Shown here: piece after piece, positions 1 to 8,285 of the stretch
Position numbering within the stretch: position 1 is the stretch's first letter
Layout of the letters: every line of letters begins with the position of its first letter
Source of the DNA: JADLDB01 sp040755835
Lineage (GTDB): Bacteria > Myxococcota > Myxococcia > Myxococcales > Myxococcaceae
Length of the DNA: 64,000 nt
Assembly (NCBI GenBank): GCA_040755835.1
Contig: JBFMAB010000012.1
Coordinates: forward strand, 149,235-213,234
Direction of reading: 5' to 3'
Made by a program: the position numbers and the translations under genes
The notes under the pieces: model-generated
Seen by the model: the letters and a program-made list of their open reading frames with translations, nothing else
Database searches by the model: none
What the model was told of the DNA's origin: nothing

Positions 1-1
1 C

Positions 2-1201
2 GTGCAGTCGATCGGCCAGGGGCGCGACCAGGAGTCGCCGCAGGAGTTCCAGCGGCTGCTCGACTCGGTGTCGCTCGACCAGGTCGCGCAGATGCTCTAC
101 ACGAGCGGCACCTCGGGGAACCCGAAAGGCGTGCCCCTCACCCACCGCAACGTCGGCGTGAACGGGCAGGACTGGCTGCGCTGCAACGCGCCGCTCCTCG
201 AGGAGAACGACGTCGATCTCCTGTGGCTGCCGATGAGCCACATCTTCGGCTTCGGCGAGGCGTGTCTGGGCAACACCTTCGGCTGGACGACGTACATGAC
301 CGACCCGGTCAACGTGATGAGCCTGCTCCCGAAGGTGCGGCCCACGGTGTTCATGAGCGTGCCCGTGCTGTGGGAGAAGCTGGCCATGTCGGCGGCCGCC
401 GAGACCGATCCTGCGAAGCGCCGCGCGAAGCTGGCCGAGGTCACCGGCGGCAAGCTGCGCTTCTGCCTGTCCGGCGGCGCGGGCCTCAAGCGCGAGGTGA
501 AGGAGCTTTTCCACCAGAACGGCCAGCTGATCGTCGAGGGCTACGGCCTCACCGAGTGCTCGCCGACGCTGACGCTGAACCGCCCCGACGCGTTTCGCTT
601 CGACTCGGTCGGCAAGGTGCTGCCCAGCGTGCAGCTGAAGCTGGCGGAGGACGGGGAGATCCTCGCCAGGGGCCCGAGCGTCTTCGCCGGGTACCACAAG
701 GATCCGGCGGCCACGAAGGAGGCCTTCACCGACGACGGCTGGTTCAAGACGGGCGACGTGGGCCGCTTCACCGACGATGGCTTCCTGCAGATCATCGACC
801 GCAAGAAGGACATCCTCGTCACCGCGGGCGGGAAGAACGTGCCGCCCGCGAACATCGAGATCCGCTTCCGCGACGATCCCTTCATCGCCCACGTGGTCGT
901 CTACGGCGACGCGAAGAAGTTCCTCACGGCGGCGGTGTGGCTGCACGAGGCCGCGGTGAACGCCCACCTCGAGCAGCACGGGGTGGCCGCGGGCGCGCGG
1001 CCCGCGGCGACGAAAGCGTTGGTGCAGAAGCGCATCGACGAGGTGAACGCGCAGCTGGCCAGCTACGAGACGATCAAGAAGTTCGCGATCATCGACACGC
1101 CGCTGACGGTCGAGAGCGGGCTGCTCACCAGCACGCTCAAGGTGCGGCGCAAGCAGGTGTACCAGGCGTTCGGCGCGAAGCTGGAGGAGCTCTACTCGTG
1201 A
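2..1201 (+). CDS. long-chain fatty-acid--CoA ligase (AMP-binding), 5'-truncated by window
   Basis: C-terminal 399 residues of an AMP-forming acyl-CoA synthetase; the start lies before the window. It should activate long-chain fatty acids to acyl-CoA with ATP. Visible adenylation motifs, in order: the Ser/Thr/Gly-rich P-loop YTSGTSGNPKGVP (residues 33-45 of the visible part), GYGLTEC, TGDVGRF, and DRKKDILVTAGGKNVPP, the hinge and CoA-binding region typical of the FadD15/FAA-type long-chain subfamily. Its stop overlaps the start of the PHA-synthase-like gene by 4 bases (GTGA), so the two are translationally coupled. The family is clear; chain-length preference is not visible. Confidence 0.95.
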   Translation: MQSIGQGRDQESPQEFQRLLDSVSLDQVAQMLYTSGTSGNPKGVPLTHRNVGVNGQDWLRCNAPLLEENDVDLLWLPMSHIFGFGEACLGNTFGWTTYMTDPVNVMSLLPKVRPTVFMSVPVLWEKLAMSAAAETDPAKRRAKLAEVTGGKLRFCLSGGAGLKREVKELFHQNGQLIVEGYGLTECSPTLTLNRPDAFRFDSVGKVLPSVQLKLAEDGEILARGPSVFAGYHKDPAATKEAFTDDGWFKTGDVGRFTDDGFLQIIDRKKDILVTAGGKNVPPANIEIRFRDDPFIAHVVVYGDAKKFLTAAVWLHEAAVNAHLEQHGVAAGARPAATKALVQKRIDEVNAQLASYETIKKFAIIDTPLTVESGLLTSTLKVRRKQVYQAFGAKLEELYS

Positions 1202-2310
1202 AGCGCATCACCAACCTGCTGGGCCTGCTCACGCGGCCGAAGCCGCAGGTGGGCACCACACCCGCCGACGTCGTCTTTTCCGAGAACAAATGGAAGCTGT
1301 TGCACTACCGGCCGCGCCCGGAAGGCGTCGCGTTCAAGACGCCGGTGCTGCTGGTGCCGTCGCTCATCAATCGGCACTACGTGCTCGACTTGATGCCGGG
1401 GAAGAGCTTCGCGGAGTACCTGGTGGCGCTGGGCTTCGACGTGTTCTGCATCGACTGGGGCACGCCCGGCGACGAGGACCGCTTCGTCACCTTCGACGAC
1501 GTCGTGGACGGGTACCTCGGACGCGCGCTCCGCCAGGCGGCGAAGGACGCGCCGGGCCAGAAGGCGCACGTGCTGGGCTACTGCATGGGCGGCTCGCTCG
1601 CGGCGATCCACGCCGCGGTGCACCCGGAGCACGTCGCGTCCTTCGTGGCGCTGGCCGCACCGATCCGCTTCCGGGACGACGGCATCCTGTCGCGGTGGAC
1701 GAACGCGAAGGGCTTCGACGTGGACGCGCTGGTCCGCGCCACCGGCAACGTGCCCTGGCAGCTACTGCAGTCGGCGTTTCACCTGATCCGCCCCACCCTC
1801 AACCTGTCCAAGGCCGTCACGCTCATCGACCGCGCGTGGAACGACGAGTTCCTCGACGGCTTCCTCGCGCTGGAGACGTGGGGCAACGACAACGTCTCGC
1901 TGCCGGGCGAGTTCTACAAGACGTACATCGGCGAGCTGTACCGGGGCGACGCGCTGATCGCCGGCCGCCTCGTGGTGCGCGGCCACCGGGTGGACCTGAA
2001 GAACCTCACCTGCCCGACGCTGGCCGTCACCTTCGAACACGACTCCATCGTCCCGGCCGCCTCGGCCGCCGTGCTGCTGGACGCCTGCGGCGCGAAGGAC
2101 AAGCAGCACCTGCACCTCCCGGGCGGCCACGTCGGCGCCGTGGTGTCGAAGCACGCAGCGAAGACGCTGTGGCCGCAGCTCAGCGGCTTCTTCGCGCAGC
2201 GCGAGGTGTCGGTGAAGGCGCCCGCGCCGGCGGTGGAGAAGCCGGTCAGCGCCCCGAAGAAGTCCGCGCGGAAGGTGGCTCCGGCGGCGCGCGAGAGCCG
2301 CGCGCGGTAG
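1198..2310 (+). CDS. PHA synthase-like alpha/beta hydrolase (PhaC family)
   Basis: 370 aa, GTG start inside the ligase stop codon (GTGA overlap). The fold is that of poly(3-hydroxyalkanoate) synthases of the short, class III-like size. The lipase-like box GYCMGG has Cys instead of Ser as nucleophile (C129), the later FEHDSIVP carries the catalytic Asp, and GGHVG the catalytic His. The N-terminal 'VPSLINRHYVLDL...FDVFCIDWG' block is typical of PhaC. The last about 45 residues are a Lys/Ala/Pro-rich tail, possibly for granule or nucleoid contact. No phaA, phaB, phaE or phasin is adjacent; the partner is an acyl-CoA ligase, so the substrate may be an unusual acyl-CoA and polymer synthesis is not proven. 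Ends 3 bases from a convergent gene. Confidence 0.85.
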   Translation: MKRITNLLGLLTRPKPQVGTTPADVVFSENKWKLLHYRPRPEGVAFKTPVLLVPSLINRHYVLDLMPGKSFAEYLVALGFDVFCIDWGTPGDEDRFVTFDDVVDGYLGRALRQAAKDAPGQKAHVLGYCMGGSLAAIHAAVHPEHVASFVALAAPIRFRDDGILSRWTNAKGFDVDALVRATGNVPWQLLQSAFHLIRPTLNLSKAVTLIDRAWNDEFLDGFLALETWGNDNVSLPGEFYKTYIGELYRGDALIAGRLVVRGHRVDLKNLTCPTLAVTFEHDSIVPAASAAVLLDACGAKDKQHLHLPGGHVGAVVSKHAAKTLWPQLSGFFAQREVSVKAPAPAVEKPVSAPKKSARKVAPAARESRAR

Positions 2311-2313
2311 CGC

Positions 2314-4869
2314 CTACTCGTCGTCCGGGCCGTCGTAGACGCCGTCCCAGGAGTCGGGGGGCGGGCGCATCACGTAATGCTGGCAGCGGCGCACGTAGCG
2401 GGCGACGACCATGTCGTCGGGCCGCGCTTCGGCCAGCCGCTTGAACGCCGCCAGCGCGTCCGCGAAGCGCTTCGAGCGCCACGCCTTCATGCCCGTCTCG
2501 AAGTCGATGAGCCACGTCGCCTCAGTCGGCGTGTCCGCGGCGCGGCCCACGAGCTCGAACAGCTTCACCGGCGTCTCCGCGCGGCCGAGGCGGAGGAGAT
2601 CGACCTGCCGGAAGAGGAAGTCTTCGCCGGCGGCCAGCACCACCGCCTCACCGACGAGGATGTGCGCGCCGTAGCGCTTGGCCAGCGCCTCGAGCCGGAA
2701 CGCAGTGGCTACGGGCTCGCCCATGACCGTGTAGTTGATGCGGTGGCTCGTCCCCATTTCGCCCACCACCGTCGGTCCCGTCTCGATGCCGGCGCGCATC
2801 GTCAGCGGGCGGCCGCAGGCCTTCTCCCAGGCCTCGCGCCTGGCGTCGAACTTCGCCTTCAGCCTGAGCGCGGCTTCGCAGGCCACCGCCGCCTGCCCCG
2901 GCAGCTCCACCGGCGCGCCCCAGAAGGCCATGAGCCCATCGCCCAGGTACTTGTCGACGTGGCCGGCGGTGTCGAGAATCACCGGCGTCATCTCGGTGAG
3001 GTACTCGCGCAGCACCCGCACCACCTCGCGCGGCTCCTTGTCCTGCGCGACGGCGGTGAAACCTTCGATGTCGCTGAAATACACCGTCAGCTCGCGGCGC
3101 TCGGGCGCCATGAGCGCGAGGTCGCGCTCCACCTTGCGGAACACGTCGGCCCGCACAGCGCCGCCGAGCGCGCGGATAACGAACTCCCGGAAGCTCTGCT
3201 CCAACGTGCGCGCGTAGCCAAGCGACGCGAGGAACGTGAGGGCGCAGGCGAGCAGCGGCGCGGCCATGGCCACCCACCGCTGCTGGCCGACGAACAATTG
3301 CCGGGCCACCAGCGCGTACGACCCCGACACCACCGCGATCGTCACCACCCACGCCAGCCAGCCCGGGCGGCGCACCAGGCTGGACCACGCCAGCGCCAGC
3401 ACCGCGCCCACGAAGGCGAAGGTGATGGTGATCCACAGGTCGAGCGCGGGCGGCACGCGGGTGATGCCCTGGCCGCGGAGCAGGTCGACGATCGCCTGCG
3501 CGGTGATGGCCGCGCGCGACATCGATCCGACCGGCGTCAACATGCGGCGGCCCGCGTCGGCGCGCTCGTCGCTGAAGACCACCACCTTGCCCGCGAGTTC
3601 GTTGTCGTGATGGCGCACGCCGCGCGCCGCCTCGTCGTCCTGCCGGTTCACCAGCAACCGCCACGCCGGGATCGACCGCTTCATCGTCCCGCGCCCTCCC
3701 GCGCCGACCTCGTCGTGGGAGAAGCGCAGCGTGAGAAAGCCCTGCGCGTCGACCGGCACCGAGAACCTGCCCAGCGTGAGCCGTCCCGCTTCCAGCTTCG
3801 GTGTCTCGTCCCCGGCCAGCTGCAGCGCCGCCTTGAGCGCGGTCGACGCAAGCACCGTGCGCTTCCCGTCCCGCTCAGTCGCCGCGACGAACAGCGGCGT
3901 GGCGCGCAGCACGCGGTCCACGTCCGGCGTCAGCGACATCGCTCCGAGGCCGGCCCTGGTCGTGAGCAACGACGGCACCGGTACGTCCAGCGCGCTGGCG
4001 TGCGGGAGGGCGTTGGGATCCAGCCCGTCCACCTTCACGTCGGCCAGCCGACGGGCCAGCCAATCGCGATTCACCTCCCACGCGTCGTCCGCCGGCGTGA
4101 GCGAGCGGATCGTCGGCGTCCCACTCACGTCGAACGCCGCGGCCAGCTCGCGCGCCTTCGCCTCGCTGGCGGCGCCGACCCAGAGGACGCGCTTGCCGTC
4201 GCTGACGTCCTCGACCCACGCGGGCACCTGGCGGCTCAAGACGTCGCGCACCAGGGGCAGGGTGGCCTTCGAGCTGTCGGCCTCGGCCAGCTTCACGAGG
4301 AACGGCGACAGCGGGCGCTCGGGCAACCGCCGCGGCCGTGTGGACCACTCGAAGCCGAGGATCACCTTCCCTTCGTTCTTCTCGAGGTACTGGGCGAACA
4401 GCTCGTCGTCCGTCTTGCGGCTCTCGCCGCGGCCCGGTGAGTAGCGGTGCGGCGACACGTCGGCGAACGACTCGTCCACCACCACCAGCGACGCGCCTTC
4501 TTTGAGCGCCTGGTCGATGAGCTGCCCGAGCAGCTCGCGCGGCCACGGGCGCATGGCCCACTCGGGCCGCTCGGACTCGCGCGCGTTCACCACCGTCTCC
4601 TCGTCGACGGTGACGAGGACGACGTCGTCCACCTGCTCCGAGGCCGCGCCGAGCTCCCGCGCGCGCCAGTCGTACGTCACCCACTCGAGGCGCTCGAGCC
4701 ACAGCCGGACGACCGCGTGCCACCGGGGATCGTCACCGAGCTCGGTGCGCTGGAGCCGGTAGTACGTCATCGGCGCCAGGATCCCGCCGAAGACGAAGGC
4801 CCAAAAGAAGGCCACGCCGAACTTGCGGACCAGGTGCAGGGTCGCCGAAGGAAGAGGGTTCGTTGCCAC
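2314..4869 (-). CDS. CHASE2-domain adenylate/guanylate cyclase with altered catalytic residues
   Basis: 851 aa, GTG start. N-terminal membrane anchor (about 15-35), extracytoplasmic CHASE2 sensor (about 65-465), three membrane segments (about 476-552), then a class III cyclase domain (about 592-745) and a short C-terminal helical tail. Metal-binding Asp residues are present (FSDIEGFT, D600; GDGLMAFWGAP, D644), as is the purine-contacting Lys (K640, VDKYLGDG). In the GDxVNxAxR block the sequence reads GEPVATAFR (717-725): the substrate Asp is Glu (E718) and the transition-state Asn is Ala (A721), while Arg (R725) is kept. That predicts weak or no activity, or a changed substrate. Divergent from the lipoprotein at 4898 with only 28 bases between. 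Confidence 0.9.
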   Translation of the reverse strand: MATNPLPSATLHLVRKFGVAFFWAFVFGGILAPMTYYRLQRTELGDDPRWHAVVRLWLERLEWVTYDWRARELGAASEQVDDVVLVTVDEETVVNARESERPEWAMRPWPRELLGQLIDQALKEGASLVVVDESFADVSPHRYSPGRGESRKTDDELFAQYLEKNEGKVILGFEWSTRPRRLPERPLSPFLVKLAEADSSKATLPLVRDVLSRQVPAWVEDVSDGKRVLWVGAASEAKARELAAAFDVSGTPTIRSLTPADDAWEVNRDWLARRLADVKVDGLDPNALPHASALDVPVPSLLTTRAGLGAMSLTPDVDRVLRATPLFVAATERDGKRTVLASTALKAALQLAGDETPKLEAGRLTLGRFSVPVDAQGFLTLRFSHDEVGAGGRGTMKRSIPAWRLLVNRQDDEAARGVRHHDNELAGKVVVFSDERADAGRRMLTPVGSMSRAAITAQAIVDLLRGQGITRVPPALDLWITITFAFVGAVLALAWSSLVRRPGWLAWVVTIAVVSGSYALVARQLFVGQQRWVAMAAPLLACALTFLASLGYARTLEQSFREFVIRALGGAVRADVFRKVERDLALMAPERRELTVYFSDIEGFTAVAQDKEPREVVRVLREYLTEMTPVILDTAGHVDKYLGDGLMAFWGAPVELPGQAAVACEAALRLKAKFDARREAWEKACGRPLTMRAGIETGPTVVGEMGTSHRINYTVMGEPVATAFRLEALAKRYGAHILVGEAVVLAAGEDFLFRQVDLLRLGRAETPVKLFELVGRAADTPTEATWLIDFETGMKAWRSKRFADALAAFKRLAEARPDDMVVARYVRRCQHYVMRPPPDSWDGVYDGPDDE

Positions 4870-4878
4870 CGCGGGGTG

Positions 4879-4888
4879 AGACTATGCT
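4879..4888. promoter_or_regulatory. overlapping divergent -10 elements
   Basis: In the 28-base gap between the cyclase (minus) and the lipoprotein (plus), TATGCT (4883-4888, plus) and TAGTCT (complement of 4879-4884, minus) overlap by two bases. Each ends exactly nine bases before its start codon and neither gene has a Shine-Dalgarno sequence. This fits a bidirectional promoter giving leaderless or nearly leaderless mRNAs. No good -35 box is visible. Confidence 0.45.
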
Positions 4889-4897
4889 GCGGCGGCC

Positions 4898-5767
4898 ATG
4901 AAGACTGCCCCGAAGATCGTCCTCGCTGGTGTTGCTTTCCTCGCCCTCACTCAGGCGGTCGCCTGCGGTCTGGTCAACCAGGCCAACGCGAGCGCGGTGG
5001 TGGTGGCCACCGTGCTGTATACCCCGCCGACGGGGGTGCCGGCCGACGCGCTCGCGTTCGACGCCGGGGTGCCGAACATCGACGCGGGCATCTCCATCGA
5101 CGCTGGCGTGACGGTGCCGTCCGAGAGCGTCGTGGCAGTCTTCTTCGGCAACAAGGGGGCGAACCTGGACGTGGCGCCCACGGGCGTCGCCGGCGCCACC
5201 GTCACCCTGCAGGAGGTGGGCGGCGCCCGCTTCCCGCTCATCGACCAGGGGGGCGGCAACTACGGCCTGGGGGCCGACGCGGGCTTCACGTACAAGCCGG
5301 GCGTCACCTACGACGTCACCGTCGAGCACGCCGGGCAGAGCTACGTCGGCGAGGTGGCGAACACGCCGCAGGTCGAGCGGATTGCCCAGTTTCACCCGGC
5401 GAAGGGGTACGTCGAGCAGCCCGCGAACACGGCGTTCACCTTCACCCGCCCGGAGCCGGCCGGAGGGCAGGAACTGCCGCTGGGCTTCGTGACGGTGGTT
5501 CCGCTGACCGCGCAGGGCGCCGGCAGCGTGACGTATACGAACGTGCCCCAGACGCCGCTGCAGTTCCTCAAGCTGGTGGTGGCGCCGAGCGACTGGAAGA
5601 AGCAGACCGTCGAGGTGCCCGGCACGGCCTTCCCCGAGGCCAACGCGAACTACCTCATCATCCTGCAGTCCGCGAAGTTGGGCGGGCCGAAGACCGAGAA
5701 CCTCTTCCTCGGCAGCCCGATCCTCGCGGGCACCGCGGACGTTGCGATCGTCAAGACGAACCCCTGA
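4898..5767 (+). CDS. putative lipoprotein of unknown function
   Basis: 289 aa. A signal peptide with lipobox-like AVAC gives a lipidated Cys at position 23, so it should be a membrane-anchored, periplasm- or surface-facing lipoprotein. A short Asp/Ala/Gly stretch (DAGVPNIDAGISIDAG) follows at about 50-70, then a beta-rich region that looks like one or two Ig-like or carboxypeptidase-regulatory-type folds ('VTLQEVGG...YDVTVEHAG'). No catalytic motif is seen. It is transcribed alone, divergent from the CHASE2 cyclase and convergent with the gene at 5774 (6-base gap). The start follows the overlapping -10 pair. Confidence 0.8.
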   Translation: MKTAPKIVLAGVAFLALTQAVACGLVNQANASAVVVATVLYTPPTGVPADALAFDAGVPNIDAGISIDAGVTVPSESVVAVFFGNKGANLDVAPTGVAGATVTLQEVGGARFPLIDQGGGNYGLGADAGFTYKPGVTYDVTVEHAGQSYVGEVANTPQVERIAQFHPAKGYVEQPANTAFTFTRPEPAGGQELPLGFVTVVPLTAQGAGSVTYTNVPQTPLQFLKLVVAPSDWKKQTVEVPGTAFPEANANYLIILQSAKLGGPKTENLFLGSPILAGTADVAIVKTNP

Positions 5768-5773
5768 CCCTCG

Positions 5774-7072
5774 TCATCCGCGGCCGAACTCGAGGGTGAG
5801 GCGGCCGGCGAGCTGCAGCGCGAGGAGCGCGCCGGTGATCAGCTCGGCCTCCTCCTTCGACAGGAGGTTGCGGAAACCGTAGCCGTCTTCCAGCTCGGCC
5901 TCCAGCACCGGGCCGCGCGTCACCCAGCGGACGAAGCGCGGGCCGTCGACGCCAGGCAGCGACTGCAGCAGGTAGCCCTTGAGCGGCCACACCTCGGGCA
6001 GCGCGTCGAGGAGCAGGTGCAGGCGCATCGGCGAAGGCCGCGTCTCGTCGGCGCTGATGCCCTCATCCGGGTACAGGGACGTCGGGCCGAGCAGCACGTC
6101 GTCGGCCGCGTCGTCGAAGGGCGCCTGGTAGCGGCTGGGGATGCGCGCGGTGAAGGCGAAGAAGAGGACCAGCGCGTCATCGGGACCTGGCCGCTCGAGG
6201 TGGAGAATGCGGTGCTCGGCGCCGACGACGCGGGGCAGCAGGCGCAGCCGTGGCGGCGCCAGCCGAGCGCGCGCCTCGATGCGCGCCCGGGCCGCGGCGC
6301 GGAGATCGGCCTCCGCCTGGGCAAACGCGGCTTCGGCAGCGGTCTCTTCCTGCGCCAGCTGGGCCTTCGCCTCGTCGAAGCGCGCGCGGGCCTCGGCGAG
6401 GAAGTGCTCGACCGCGGCGCCGTCGGCGGCGGCCACCAACGCGTCGGGCGTGGGCGCTGAGGGCGGCGGCGGAATCGCGGCGTCCGCGACCGTCCGCACG
6501 GCGCCCACCAGCAGCTCGCCCTGCTCCTCCAGGCGCCGGCGCTCCTCCGTGAAGCGCTGGCGTCGCCGCGCGTGCGCCGCGCGCAGCTCGTCCCACGCCG
6601 CGTATGCTGATTCGATCGTCTCGAGCGAGCGCGCGAGCGCGATGGCCTCGGCCGCGGCGGCCCCGATGCCGCCCTCGACCGCGGGCGGCTCGATGAGCGG
6701 CGCCGGACGGAGGACCGCGACCGCGGTCTGCTCCACCGCGCGCGGGGAGTCCGGGGGCGTCGGCCCCGGCGCTCCGCCGACGGCCGCGGGCGGGAGCCGG
6801 GCCGGGCGCGGCGCGCGCTCAGGCGCCGTGAGGTGCTGGCGAAACGGCGTGAGCTTCGGTGCCGGGCGCTTCTTCGCGACGACAGGCTTCTCCGCGACGA
6901 CAGGCTTCTCCGCGACGACAGGCTTCTTCGCGATGACGCGTGCCTTCGTCGCGTTCTTCGCATCGGGCTTCGTCGACCTCGCCGCCCCGCCGCTGCCGGA
7001 CGCACCCTTCCCCTTCGGGGCGCCTCGAGCCGTCGCCGTTCCACCGCGGGCAGCTCGCTTCTTCGCCGCCAT
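5774..7072 (-). CDS. Lys/Pro/Ala-rich coiled-coil protein, last gene of membrane operon
   Basis: 432 aa, not recognised as a known family. The first about 80 residues are basic and disordered, like a histone-H1 or PHA-granule tail, with KPVVAE repeated about three times. A Pro-rich linker follows, then a long charged helical region (about 150-280) likely to be coiled coil, then a compact C-terminal domain (about 290-432) of unknown fold. Its ATG overlaps the stop of the YtxH-like gene by one base, so it is co-translated with the small membrane proteins upstream. A nucleoid- or envelope-linking structural role is possible but only inferred. Confidence 0.75.
   Translation of the reverse strand: MAAKKRAARGGTATARGAPKGKGASGSGGAARSTKPDAKNATKARVIAKKPVVAEKPVVAEKPVVAKKRPAPKLTPFRQHLTAPERAPRPARLPPAAVGGAPGPTPPDSPRAVEQTAVAVLRPAPLIEPPAVEGGIGAAAAEAIALARSLETIESAYAAWDELRAAHARRRQRFTEERRRLEEQGELLVGAVRTVADAAIPPPPSAPTPDALVAAADGAAVEHFLAEARARFDEAKAQLAQEETAAEAAFAQAEADLRAAARARIEARARLAPPRLRLLPRVVGAEHRILHLERPGPDDALVLFFAFTARIPSRYQAPFDDAADDVLLGPTSLYPDEGISADETRPSPMRLHLLLDALPEVWPLKGYLLQSLPGVDGPRFVRWVTRGPVLEAELEDGYGFRNLLSKEEAELITGALLALQLAGRLTLEFGRG
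6876..6929. repeat. 3 x 18-bp tandem repeat inside CDS
   Basis: Three consecutive 18-bp units starting gcgacgacaggc; the third differs by one base. They encode the KPVVAE repeat in the basic tail of the minus-strand gene at 5774-7072. Because the period is a multiple of three, copy-number change by slippage would keep the reading frame. Confidence 0.85.
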
Positions 7073-7350
7073 CAGACCGTGCGCGGAGCGCTCGCCGGGG
7101 CGGCCTTCGCCTCGCCGGCGCCGTTGGCGTCACCCCTGCCGATGCGCTGGCGGAGATCGCTGCGCAGCTCCCGGCCGGGCTTGGGGGCCAGCATCAGGCC
7201 CAGGCCCACCCCGACCAGCACGCCCGCGCCGAAGATGGCGAGCGACGTCACGACCTTGTCGCCGGCCGTGCGGCGCACCTCGAGGCCGATGAGCTCCAGC
7301 AGGTCGTCCTTGTCTACGTCGGGCAGCCGCTTCCTCAGATCTTTGAACAT
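7072..7350 (-). CDS. YtxH-like small membrane protein
   Basis: 92 aa. One hydrophobic Gly-rich segment (about 34-57; LAIFGAGVLVGVGLGLMLAPKPGREL) ends in the APKPGRELR motif typical of YtxH-like (gas-vesicle/stress) proteins, followed by a basic then Ala-rich tail. The N-terminus is a charged amphipathic helix. It sits in a run of four other small membrane-protein genes, 4 bases after the upstream gene and overlapping the next by one base. A stress-related envelope role is inferred from the family; no enzyme motif exists. Confidence 0.75.
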   Translation of the reverse strand: MFKDLRKRLPDVDKDDLLELIGLEVRRTAGDKVVTSLAIFGAGVLVGVGLGLMLAPKPGRELRSDLRQRIGRGDANGAGEAKAAPASAPRTV

Positions 7351-7354
7351 GGCT

Positions 7355-7756
7355 TCAGTCCTTCCCCGAGTCGCTCGACTCGGCAGGCGCTGTGGGTTCC
7401 GCTTCCGGGTGCTTCATCTGTGCGACGAGCCCATCGACCGCGGCCTCGGCCACGTCGAGGAGCCGGTCTCGCACGAGGGGGATCGTCGCGAGCTTCGCGC
7501 CCATGCGCAGCAGCCGCATGGTCGTAGGCGTGAAGAGGCCGCCGCCCAGCACGTAGCCGACGCCCAACGCCGCGGCCATCATGCCGTACGGGTTCTGCTC
7601 GACCTTCCCGGTGAGGCCCGTCGCGTCGGCGACGCCGTTGAGCGCCGAGTTGGCGTGATGCGCGAGATCCTTGAGCTGCTCGCCGAGCTCCTGCGCCACC
7701 AGGGGCGCCGCGCCCTTCGCCGCGCGCGCGGCCGCGTGATCGCCGTCGCCGCTCAT
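7355..7756 (-). CDS. small membrane protein of stress-type operon, unknown function
   Basis: 133 aa; the ATG at 7754-7756 overlaps the preceding gene's stop (ATGA), which decides the start over longer upstream reading. An N-terminal amphipathic helix (about 15-50) precedes a Gly-rich hydrophobic segment (about 58-77, NPYGMMAAALGVGYVLGGGLF), then a second amphipathic region and an acidic tail. The NPYG...GVGYVLGGG segment resembles the glycine-zipper region of DUF883/YqjD proteins. Fourth gene of the six-gene operon. Confidence 0.75.
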   Translation of the reverse strand: MSGDGDHAAARAAKGAAPLVAQELGEQLKDLAHHANSALNGVADATGLTGKVEQNPYGMMAAALGVGYVLGGGLFTPTTMRLLRMGAKLATIPLVRDRLLDVAEAAVDGLVAQMKHPEAEPTAPAESSDSGKD

Positions 7757-7974
7757 CGCCGGGCCGCCCATCGGCCGATCAGGAAGCCCAGCGCCGCCGC
7801 GCCCAGAAGGCACGTCCCCGGGTTCTCGCGGATGAAGCGCTTGACCCGCTCGTTGGTCTCGGTCAGCCGCTCCGCCGCCTCGGCCAGCTGCGGCCCCAGG
7901 CGCTCGCGCAGCACTTCTTCCATCGGCGCATCGCCCTGCGGCGGGGTTTCCGGTGTCTTCGGTGTGGCGTCCAT
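7753..7974 (-). CDS. YqjD/ElaB (DUF883)-like tail-anchored protein
   Basis: 73 aa. The layout matches the DUF883/ElaB/YqjD family: a charged helical N-terminus (about 18-50) followed by RENPGTCLLGAAALGFLIG and a terminal RWAARR, i.e. a C-terminal glycine-zipper membrane anchor with basic end. In Escherichia coli such proteins are inner-membrane anchors that bind ribosomes or respond to stress in stationary phase; whether that holds here is unknown. The start at 7974 was chosen because the longer frame upstream runs through the neighbouring gene. Confidence 0.75.
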   Translation of the reverse strand: MDATPKTPETPPQGDAPMEEVLRERLGPQLAEAAERLTETNERVKRFIRENPGTCLLGAAALGFLIGRWAARR

Positions 7975-8012
7975 GCATCGTCCTTCCTTTGCCGTGCCGC
8001 GCCTCTTCGTCG

Positions 8013-8285
8013 TTACCGACGGAAGAAGAGCCGGGCCAGTCCGTACCCCATCACCAGCGCGCCCCCCAGCGTCAGCACCGGGTGACGTCGTACCGCGTCT
8101 CTCACCGCTTCGCGAACCCGGCGGGCCGGCGCAAGCGTCTCTTCCAGCGCGTCGAGGTCGGCGCTCACCCGCGCCCGCGCGCGATCGATCCGGCGGCGCG
8201 CCTCGAGGATTGCATCGCGCGGGTCGGTCCGGGCGAGCGCATGGGGGCTGGCCTTCACCAAAGCCTGGTCGCGCTCGATGCTCAC
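8013..8285 (-). CDS. small tail-anchored membrane protein, unknown function
   Basis: 90 aa, GTG start overlapping the stop of the holin-like gene (GTGA, 8282-8285). A long amphipathic, Arg/Asp/Ala-rich helix (about 20-68) is followed by one C-terminal membrane segment (about 69-88, LTLGGALVMGYGLARLFF) and a terminal RR. The topology is the same as that of the DUF883-like neighbour, so it is probably a diverged member of the same group. Coupled to the genes on both sides. Confidence 0.7.
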   Translation of the reverse strand: MSIERDQALVKASPHALARTDPRDAILEARRRIDRARARVSADLDALEETLAPARRVREAVRDAVRRHPVLTLGGALVMGYGLARLFFRR

